Below the pieces are notes generated by a model, which was given only the letters and a program-made list of their open reading frames with translations, ran no database searches and was not told the DNA's origin. Positions 18,355 to 24,171 of a stretch of DNA of 64,000 nt are shown one piece after another. Made by a program: the position numbers and the translations under genes. Numbering within the stretch: the stretch's first letter is position 1; the number at the start of each line of letters is the position of its first letter. The stretch covers positions 1,426,001 to 1,490,000 of the forward strand of contig NZ_CP054839.1 of NCBI RefSeq assembly GCF_018141105.1. The letters run 5' to 3'. The stretch is from Saccharopolyspora erythraea (GTDB lineage: Bacteria; Actinomycetota; Actinomycetes; Mycobacteriales; Pseudonocardiaceae).

Positions 18355-20463
18355 TCAGCCGAGTACGAGCCCGGTCGCCTCCGCCAGGAAGGCGAGCTGG
18401 TCGGTCGCCAGCCCCACCGTACGTGAAACCGATCGGGCGGAATGCCCGACCTCGGTCTCCCTACGCAGCAACACCGGCCGTTCAACCGGGTCGGAGGCGG
18501 TCGCGTGCTGGAGCGCCGCGCACATCTTGCGTGCATGGTTGGGGTCGACCCGCGTGTCGGACTCGAACACCGTCAACAGCACGGACGGGTAGCTGGTCCC
18601 CTCGCGCACCGCGTGGTACGGCGAGTAGGACAGCAGCCAGCCCAGCTCCTCGGCGTCGTCGGCGGTGCCGTACTCCTCGTTCCAGGTGCGGCCCAGCAGG
18701 AACAGCTCGTAACGGACCATGTCCAGCAGTGGCGCGGAACACACCACCGCCCGGTACAGGTCGGGCCGCTGGGTCAGCGCCGCGCCCACGAGCAGCCCGC
18801 CGTTGGAGCCGCCGGAGATCGCCAGCTGGCCGGGACTGGTCCAGCCCTGCTCGACGAGGTGCTCGGCGGCGGCGTGGAAGTCGTCGAAGACGTTCTGCTT
18901 GCTCTCGCGCATGCCGGCGCGGTGCCACTGCTCGCCCTCCTCGCCGCCACCGCGCAGCGACGGCTCGGCCCACACCCCACCGGCGGAGACCCAGGCGAGC
19001 GCGGACGGCGTGTAACCGGGCTCCATCGACAGCGAGAAACCGCCGTAGCCGGTCAGCAGCACCGGGCGGGGGCGGTCGGGCTCGGCGGTGGGGCTGAGCA
19101 CGAACATCCGCACCTCGGTGCCGTCCAGCGAGGTGTAGGTGACCTGGCGGGTGTGCACGTCGGGCAGGTCCACCGCGCCCGGCGCCCGCGCCTCGAGGCT
19201 GGTCTCGCCACTCGTGCGCGAGTAGGTGTGCACGCAGGGCGGGGTGGCGAAGTCGGTCCAGCCCAGCCACAGCCGGTCGCGGTCGTGCGTGGTCAGCACG
19301 TCGACGGTGTTGAGCGCGGTGACCTGCCCGGTGCCGGGCAGCGGCACCTCGCCGGTGCGCTCACCGGTGGCGGGATCGTGCAGCGTCAGCTCCGACACCG
19401 CGTGCCGGGTGCGCAGCACGGCCAGGCGCGGCTCGCCGTCGCCGGGGTCGAACCAGCGCACCGCCTCCAGCACCGAGTCCGGGTCCTCGGGGATCAGCTC
19501 GGTCCAGTTCTCCGGCTCCGGGTGCTCGGGGTCGGTCACGCACAGCCGCCAGCGCGGCGCGTCGAGCGTGGTCTGCACGTACATCCGGCCGTCGCGCTCG
19601 ACCCAGGCGGAGGCGCGCACGCCGTCGGAGGTGTCGAGGACGCGGCGCAGCTCCGGCACCGGGGCCCCGTCGGAGAGGTCGGCGATCCACATCGAGTCGC
19701 GGCGCGCGGTGCCCGGGCTGCCGTGCACGAACAGCCACCGGCCGTCCCGGGACACCGACGTGCCGAAGTAGAACGTGTGGTGCAGGCCCTCGCCGTGCAC
19801 GAGCAGGTCCTGCTCCGGGTCGGCGCCCACCCGGTGCCGCCACACCCGGCGGTGGAACTGCTCCTCGCCCTCGGGCACCGACTCCGCGGGCAGGCGCCGG
19901 ACGTAGAAGAACTCCTCGCCACCGGGCAGCCACGCGATCGAGGTGTAGCGGCAGCGGTCGATCGGCCCCTCGACGCGCTCGCCGGTGGCCACGTCGACGA
20001 CGTGCAGCAGCGACTCCTCGTCGCCGCCGATCGAGACCTGGTAGGCCAGCTTGTCGCCCTCCAGACTGGGGGACCAGGCGTCCAGGGTCGTCAGGCCGGA
20101 GGGGTCGATCTCGGTGACGTCCAGCAGCACCCGCTCGGAACCGTCGGCCTCGCGCACGTGCAGGACGGCGAACTCCTGGCCGGGCAGGCGGCGGGTGAAG
20201 AACGCCCGTCCCGCCCGCCACACCGGGGCCGAGACCGAGCCTGCCGACAGCAGCGACCGCATCCGCTCGGCGGCCGCCTCGCGGCCCGGGAGCGCGTCGA
20301 GCCAACCGCGAGCCAGCTCGTCCTGGGTGGCGGACCACTCCTTGGTCCGCGGGTCGGCGGCGTCCTCCAGCCACCGGTACGGGTCGTCGATCCGGCGGCC
20401 GTGGAGCACCTCCGAGATGTCGGATCGCTCGGCGTCTGGGTAAGTCAGCACAACATCGGTCAC
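18355..20463 (-). CDS. prolyl oligopeptidase (S9A)
   Basis: The 702-residue cytoplasmic serine peptidase cleaves after proline in short peptides. An N-terminal beta-propeller (SDISEVLHGRRIDDPYRWLED onward, split: SDISEVLHGRR, DDPYRWLED) is followed by an alpha/beta-hydrolase domain. The catalytic Ser sits in ISGGSNGGLL, the Asp in FESDTRVDP and the His in VGHSARSV. The GTG at 20463 (MTDVVLTYPD) is preferred over TTG 20475 because a TATTGT element lies 8 bases upstream, as expected for a leaderless message, and TTG has no ribosome binding site. No signal peptide is present. It is upstream of, and 121 bases from, the MscS gene. Confidence 0.92.
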   Translation of the reverse strand: MTDVVLTYPDAERSDISEVLHGRRIDDPYRWLEDAADPRTKEWSATQDELARGWLDALPGREAAAERMRSLLSAGSVSAPVWRAGRAFFTRRLPGQEFAVLHVREADGSERVLLDVTEIDPSGLTTLDAWSPSLEGDKLAYQVSIGGDEESLLHVVDVATGERVEGPIDRCRYTSIAWLPGGEEFFYVRRLPAESVPEGEEQFHRRVWRHRVGADPEQDLLVHGEGLHHTFYFGTSVSRDGRWLFVHGSPGTARRDSMWIADLSDGAPVPELRRVLDTSDGVRASAWVERDGRMYVQTTLDAPRWRLCVTDPEHPEPENWTELIPEDPDSVLEAVRWFDPGDGEPRLAVLRTRHAVSELTLHDPATGERTGEVPLPGTGQVTALNTVDVLTTHDRDRLWLGWTDFATPPCVHTYSRTSGETSLEARAPGAVDLPDVHTRQVTYTSLDGTEVRMFVLSPTAEPDRPRPVLLTGYGGFSLSMEPGYTPSALAWVSAGGVWAEPSLRGGGEEGEQWHRAGMRESKQNVFDDFHAAAEHLVEQGWTSPGQLAISGGSNGGLLVGAALTQRPDLYRAVVCSAPLLDMVRYELFLLGRTWNEEYGTADDAEELGWLLSYSPYHAVREGTSYPSVLLTVFESDTRVDPNHARKMCAALQHATASDPVERPVLLRRETEVGHSARSVSRTVGLATDQLAFLAEATGLVLG

Positions 20464-20471
20464 GCCCGCCG

Positions 20472-20477
20472 ACAATA
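20472..20477 (-). promoter_or_regulatory. -10 element of leaderless prolyl oligopeptidase transcript
   Basis: On the minus strand TATTGT lies 8 bases before GTG 20463, matching TANNNT. There is no Shine-Dalgarno sequence. Confidence 0.4.
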
Positions 20478-20696
20478 CGTGCGTTCACGCCGCTTTCGCC
20501 GGATCGCAATGGATCATTTCCCGCAGGTGTCCGTGAATCGCCGGTTCGAGGCGCCGCGGCGGATCAGTTCACCTCTCGGAGGGGCGTTGTTCACGGGTGT
20601 TTTGGACAACCACTTCGCAACACGTGTCGAATCACACGTGCGTTCGGGCGGACATTTGTGTTCGACTTATGCCCGGTACCCGGTGGAGGTGGTCGA

Positions 20697-21347
20697 GTGC
20701 CCGACCGACAACCGACTCCGAAAGGCGCAGCCACGGGGCTGGCGCCTCGGGCCCCCCTGTGCTCGACACAGGCGGCCCGCGGGAGTGGACCGCCGCTGGC
20801 GGCCGACCGGCCGCCCGGCCACGCAGGCGCTTGGCGCAAGCGGCGGGTGCTGTTGCTGAACACCACGTTCGAGCCCCTGACCGCGCTGCCGCTGCGCAGG
20901 GCGATCGTGCTCATCGTGTGCGGGAAGGCCGAGGTCGTGCACGGCGATGCGGCCGGGATGGTGCTGCACTCGGCGACCGACAGCGTCGAGGTTCCGTCGG
21001 TGATCCGCCTGAGCAACTTCGTGCGGGTGCCCTATCGCGGACGCGTGCCGCTGACCAGGGCGGCGCTGATGCTGCGGGACAGCCACCGCTGCGTCTACTG
21101 CGGCGGGCGGGCCGAGACGATCGACCACGTGGTGCCGAGGAGCCGTGGTGGGCCGCACGTGTGGGAGAACTGCGTGGCGAGTTGCACGAAGTGCAACCAC
21201 CGCAAGGCGGACAAGACGCTGAGTGAGCTGGGCTGGCGGCTGCCGGTGGCCCCGCACGCGCCGCGCGGGCGGCACTGGCGGTTGCTCGCGGGGCTGTCCG
21301 AAACGGACCCGCTGTGGCTGCCGTACCTGGGTGAGCCGGCCGCCTAG
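20697..21347 (+). CDS. HNH endonuclease family protein
   Basis: The 216-residue protein has an N-terminal domain (KRRVLLLNTTFEPLTALPLR, then AIVLIVCGKAEVVH) typical of the actinobacterial HNH family of Rv2469c type. The HNH/Cys4 core follows: CVYCGG, TIDHVVPRSRGG, WENCVASCTKCNHRKADK. The four cysteines bind zinc and the DH plus Asn/His residues form the beta-beta-alpha metal active site. GTG 20697 follows GGAGG at 7 bases. The longer in-frame start at 20658 has no ribosome binding site. Its TAG stop overlaps the stop of the opposing GVRIS gene through the shared CTAG at 21344-21347. Physiological target is unknown; it is not associated with a methylase here. Confidence 0.88.
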   Translation: MPDRQPTPKGAATGLAPRAPLCSTQAARGSGPPLAADRPPGHAGAWRKRRVLLLNTTFEPLTALPLRRAIVLIVCGKAEVVHGDAAGMVLHSATDSVEVPSVIRLSNFVRVPYRGRVPLTRAALMLRDSHRCVYCGGRAETIDHVVPRSRGGPHVWENCVASCTKCNHRKADKTLSELGWRLPVAPHAPRGRHWRLLAGLSETDPLWLPYLGEPAA

Positions 21348-22123
21348 ACGGCGAGGGCCGGGGTGCCCGTGGCCACGCAGGCCACCTCGGGGCGCTGGTC
21401 GAGGTCGCGGGCGCTGATGCGCACACCGCGGTGGACGCCGGAGATCCGAACACCGCTGCGACCGCTGATCCGCACGCCGCGGTGCCAGCCTGAGATGCGC
21501 ACACCTGCCTGGCCGCTGATGCGCACGCCTTGCCGTGCGCTGATGCGGACGCCACGGTCGTGTCCGGAGATCCGCACACCCGCCTGGCCACTGATGCGAA
21601 CACCTGCCTGACCGCTGATGCGAACACCTGCCTGACCGCTGATGCGCACGCCCTGCCGTGCGCTGATCCGCACACCGCGGTCCTGTCCGGAGATCCGCAC
21701 CCCGCGCTGCTCGCCGCTGATCCGCACGCCGCGCTGTTCACTGGAGATCCGCACGCCGCTCCACGCGCTGATGCGCACTCCACTGCACGCGCTGATGCGC
21801 ACACCGGCCTGACCGCTGATCCGCACACCCTGTCGCCCGCTGATGCGGACGCCGCGGTCCTGTCCGGAGATCCGCACGCCGCGCTGCTCACCGGAGATCC
21901 GCACACCGCTGCGACCGCTGATCCGCACGCCGCGCTGTTCACTGGAGATCCGCACACCCCGCGCCGCACCACTGATCCGGACCCCGCGGTTCGTCCGCGC
22001 GTCCTTGTCGATTCGGGCAGCCCGACCGTGCCCGCTAATGCGCACACCGTGTTCAAACAAGGGCTCGCCATTCGCCGGAAGAGTGAGGGTGTTGGTCTGT
22101 GTGGCGGTAACGATGATCGACAT
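21344..22123 (-). CDS. GVRIS-repeat protein, unknown function
   Basis: The 259-residue protein consists of a 25-residue N-terminus (MSIIVTATQTNTLTLPANGE), then 24 copies of GVRIS and a 22-residue non-repetitive end (RDLDQRPEVACVATGTPALA). Most units are 8 or 9 residues long, such as GVRISGQA, GVRISGEQR, GVRISGQDR and GVRISARQ. Only the first unit is longer. A higher-order block (SEQR, GEQR, GQDR, RQ, GQA) is itself repeated. There is no signal peptide, membrane segment or known domain, and the protein is strongly basic. ATG 22123 follows a perfect AGGAGG at 6 bases, so it should be well translated. The alternating V-R-I pattern with Gly/Ser turns suggests a beta-solenoid. I do not recognise the family; a repeat-core peptide precursor is another possibility. 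Confidence 0.85.
   Translation of the reverse strand: MSIIVTATQTNTLTLPANGEPLFEHGVRISGHGRAARIDKDARTNRGVRISGAARGVRISSEQRGVRISGRSGVRISGEQRGVRISGQDRGVRISGRQGVRISGQAGVRISACSGVRISAWSGVRISSEQRGVRISGEQRGVRISGQDRGVRISARQGVRISGQAGVRISGQAGVRISGQAGVRISGHDRGVRISARQGVRISGQAGVRISGWHRGVRISGRSGVRISGVHRGVRISARDLDQRPEVACVATGTPALAV
21413..22048 (-). repeat. 24-unit tandem GVRIS coding repeat
   Basis: The coding units are mostly 24 or 27 bases, with a conserved core encoding G-V-R-I-S and variable 3-4 codon linkers. The units differ at synonymous positions, so the array is old or selected at protein level rather than a recent slippage product. There are no unique spacers between the units, unlike a CRISPR array. 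Confidence 0.9.
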
Positions 22124-22239
22124 TGTGTGCCTCCTGCATTCAAAACAACCGTTGAACGCGTATGATCAAATATGCAAGACCCATACAGGTGAAAAGTTAG
22201 AAGCACGCAACCTCAAGAACAAGCCGCCAAGTTGCCGCC

Positions 22240-22249
22240 GGTTGCAACC
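22240..22249. promoter_or_regulatory. 10-bp palindrome upstream of the GVRIS gene
   Basis: GGTTGCAACC is a perfect palindrome about 117 bases upstream of the GVRIS start, flanked by further GTTGC and CAACC half-sites. It is a candidate operator for an unknown regulator. Confidence 0.35.
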
Positions 22250-22483
22250 TTCTGGTTGGACTCCATTCGGACGGGCGCGCTAGGCCATTCGTGTTACTTG
22301 ATGTGACCTAAAGCACAATGAAGGCCGGCGGCGGGCGGGGCGGCCGTCTCCGCGCACGGGCATGTACCAGCGACAACGCCGTGGTCGCGCACCCTCCGCG
22401 GCGGTTCAGGAACTCTCGGTGGCCGCTGGTCGGAAAGCTCCTGTCAGCCGGTGGTCGCGACCCACGATCCCGACGTCATCGGA

Positions 22484-22489
22484 TACCGT
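22484..22489 (+). promoter_or_regulatory. -10 element of leaderless small-membrane-protein transcript
   Basis: TACCGT lies 7 bases before GTG 22497 and matches TANNNT. No ribosome binding site is present. Confidence 0.4.
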
Positions 22490-22496
22490 AACCGCT

Positions 22497-22742
22497 GTGA
22501 CTGTCGTGGAGACTCTGCTCGTCCTGGCGGTGGTCCCAGCGGCCATCTACGGGATCATCGTGCTCATCGCGCTGTGGCCACGGTTCACCCGTCCCCGCTA
22601 CCGCGCGGGCCAGGAGTGGGACTTCGCTCCGGTGTTCTGGGTCGCGAACCCCGCGGGCGTGAGCGCCGCTCCGCTGGCCGACCTGGAATCCGAGGACGCA
22701 CAGCCCAGCACCGCCCGGGGAGGCGCACGTGGCAACTGGTGA
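22497..22742 (+). CDS. small single-pass membrane protein
   Basis: The 81-residue protein begins MTVVETLLVLAVVPAAIYG, forms one membrane helix to about residue 25, and continues with WPRFTRPRYRAGQEWDFAPV. Its C-terminus is acidic and probably disordered. GTG 22497 is chosen because a -10 element sits 7 bases before it and translation of the longer frame gives no helix-compatible sequence. It overlaps the DUF5130 gene by 14 bases, so the products are coupled and may interact at the membrane. I know no function for this family. Confidence 0.75.
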   Translation: MTVVETLLVLAVVPAAIYGIIVLIALWPRFTRPRYRAGQEWDFAPVFWVANPAGVSAAPLADLESEDAQPSTARGGARGNW

Positions 22743-23214
22743 GATCGCCCGTTCCTCCGAGGCCCCGGACCTCGGCGCAGGCGAGGCTCTGATGGCGACG
22801 GGCAGGCTGTCCATCGCCCGCAAGGTGGAGCCCGAGCGCCCGAAGCTGCCGTTCAGCACCACGCAGCTGTCCAGGCTGGACGAGGCCCTCACGCTCTCCA
22901 GCCGGACCACCGGACTGGAGTTCGCCATCTACATCGGCGACCTCGGCGAGGACACCCGCGCCACCGCCGAGGAGCTGCACGCCGGTCTGGGCGGCCGCGC
23001 GCAGGACGGGGTCCTGCTCGCAGTGTCGCCGGGCCAGCGCAAGTTCGAGGTCGTCACCGGCGAGGAAGCCCACCGCCGGATCCCGGACCGCAGCTGCCAG
23101 CTCGCGGCCATGAGCATGGTCGCCTCCTTCCGCGAGGGCGAGCTGGTCGAGGGCCTGATCAGCGGGCTGCGGATGCTCGCCGACACCGCGGGCACCAAGT
23201 TCGGCGACCACTGA
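22729..23214 (+). CDS. DUF5130/TPM-like protein
   Basis: The 161-residue protein resembles mycobacterial Rv2468c. A variable N-terminus is followed by LPFSTTQLSRLDEALTLSSR, FAIYIGDLGEDTR, a DGVLLAVSPGQRKFEVVTGEE strand (split: DGVLLAVSPGQRK, FEVVTGEE) and RELVEGLISGLRMLAD-like helices. The pattern recalls the TPM/phosphatase-like fold used in photosystem and membrane-protein maintenance, but the residues for catalysis cannot be assigned. GTG 22729 has GGGGAGG upstream. No signal peptide is visible. It is coupled to the small membrane protein and ends at a strong bidirectional terminator. Confidence 0.78.
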   Translation: MATGEIARSSEAPDLGAGEALMATGRLSIARKVEPERPKLPFSTTQLSRLDEALTLSSRTTGLEFAIYIGDLGEDTRATAEELHAGLGGRAQDGVLLAVSPGQRKFEVVTGEEAHRRIPDRSCQLAAMSMVASFREGELVEGLISGLRMLADTAGTKFGDH

Positions 23215-23235
23215 GGACGCTCCGGCGAAACCATC

Positions 23236-23262
23236 GAGGACGGCCCCGCTGGGGCCGTCCTC
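23236..23262. terminator. bidirectional intrinsic terminator
   Basis: A perfect 12-bp stem (23236-23247 with 23251-23262) closes a 3-base loop and is followed on the plus strand by a T-rich stretch (GTGTTCTTT). It lies between the convergent DUF5130 and receiver-like genes. Confidence 0.85.
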
Positions 23263-23277
23263 GTGTTCTTTCGCGGG

Positions 23278-24006
23278 TCAGAGCAGGCCGAAGCTCTGGA
23301 AGTGCTTGAACATCTCGTAGGCCGACGAGGTGACCGCGACCGCTCCGGCCTGTTTGGCCTGTGCCCCGTACTGCAGCTCACCGCGCTGTCCGCAGTAGAT
23401 GATGACCGGCGTGTCGACGCCCAGGTCCCGCAGCTCCCGCAGCAGGACCAGACCCGCGTCGGACCGGTAGCGCCCGTCCTCGGTGCGCGACATGTCCGAG
23501 ATGATCAGCCGGTAGGGCCGCTCGGACAGCTCGCTCAGCGCCTCCCCGGTCGCCGCCACCATCGACACCCGCACGCCGTTGTCGCGCAGCTGCTCCACCA
23601 GCAGGGCGTGCGACTCGGGCCGCTCGGCCACCCACAGCACCGCGAACGGTTCCGGGCCGATCGGGGCGTGCACGTCGGGAAGGTCGCTCTGCTCCAGCTC
23701 CGACCCCAGCGGCGGGGGCGGGGCGAGCACCTCCTCCAGCTCCGGCGGACCGGCGCCGACCCGCTGCTCCTTGGTGTCGAGCTGGTTGCTGAGGATGCTC
23801 AGCTGGCGCTGGAGGTCCTGGATCATGTCGTTCTGCTGGTCGTTGAGCTCGTGCATGGTGAGCTTCTGACCGCCCACCTCGAACTCCAGCTCCCGCTTCT
23901 CGGCGGTCTTGAGCACCCGGCCGATCGCGCGCCGGAACACGAAGATGGCCGTCAACGTGATCAGCGGCCACAGGAGCTGGGCGATCGACGAGATCAACTG
24001 GGACAT
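23278..24006 (-). CDS. membrane-anchored protein with degenerate receiver-like domain
   Basis: The 242-residue protein has an N-terminal membrane helix (LISSIAQLLWPLITLTAIFV). It is followed by a basic patch, a coiled coil (LNDQQNDMIQDLQRQLSILS) and a Pro-rich linker. A C-terminal alpha/beta domain of about 115 residues ends it. That domain looks like a response-regulator receiver: FAVLWVAERPESHALLVEQL, then LIISDMS with an acidic residue at the phosphorylation strand, then PVIIYCGQ at the Thr strand. The usual acidic pair at the start and the conserved Lys are missing, so phosphorylation is doubtful. No kinase gene is adjacent. ATG 24006 with GTGGAG upstream is preferred to longer frames. 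Function unknown; a scaffold sensing membrane state is a guess. Confidence 0.78.
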   Translation of the reverse strand: MSQLISSIAQLLWPLITLTAIFVFRRAIGRVLKTAEKRELEFEVGGQKLTMHELNDQQNDMIQDLQRQLSILSNQLDTKEQRVGAGPPELEEVLAPPPPLGSELEQSDLPDVHAPIGPEPFAVLWVAERPESHALLVEQLRDNGVRVSMVAATGEALSELSERPYRLIISDMSRTEDGRYRSDAGLVLLRELRDLGVDTPVIIYCGQRGELQYGAQAKQAGAVAVTSSAYEMFKHFQSFGLL

Positions 24007-24090
24007 CGCGGCTCCACTGCTCGCCGAGGCACCGCGGTCACCGGGCGCCTGACCGGACCGACCCGCCCAGCTTACGTGCGGTGAACGGCT

Positions 24091-24117
24091 GGACACGGAA
24101 GGTGAGAAGCCGTGTCC
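24091..24117. repeat. 8-bp inverted repeat upstream of the receiver-like gene
   Basis: GGACACGG (24091-24098) pairs with CCGTGTCC (24110-24117) across 11 bases. It lies between the pepN terminator and the receiver-like start and could be an operator or a second stem of the termination region. Confidence 0.35.
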
Positions 24118-24123
24118 GGTGCT

Positions 24124-24164
24124 GTCCGTGAGCCTTTCGGGGCAACCCCGCAAGGCTCACGGAC
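24124..24164 (-). terminator. strong hairpin after pepN
   Basis: A perfect 13-bp stem (24124-24136 with 24152-24164) is topped, after one mismatch, by a CGGGG/CCCCG stem and a CAA loop. It starts 8 bases past the pepN stop. The GTGAGCCTT...AAGGCTCAC arms recur elsewhere in the window. Confidence 0.75.
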
Positions 24165-24171
24165 GGCCACC

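Larger units (their letters stand above)
22124..22496. other. 373-base intergenic region with AT-rich segment
   Basis: The region between the divergent GVRIS gene and the small membrane protein gene. Bases 22124-22330 are clearly richer in A and T than the neighbourhood, as expected for a strong promoter of the GVRIS gene. It contains a GGTTGCAACC palindrome (22240-22249). From 22331 to 22480 it is GC-rich with nothing recognisable. I see no open frame worth calling. Confidence 0.6.

Noticed and set aside
20658-20696. Upstream GTG as start of the HNH gene
   Set aside because: No ribosome binding site; GTG 20697 has GGAGG at 7 bases.
21413-22048. Regular DNA repeats that look like a CRISPR array
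   Set aside because: There are no unique spacers of constant length, the period follows codons, and a good ribosome binding site precedes one continuous frame.
21530-22165. Long open frame on the plus strand across the GVRIS array
   Set aside because: It is a by-product of the repeat on the other strand, with no ribosome binding site; the minus-strand frame has a perfect one.
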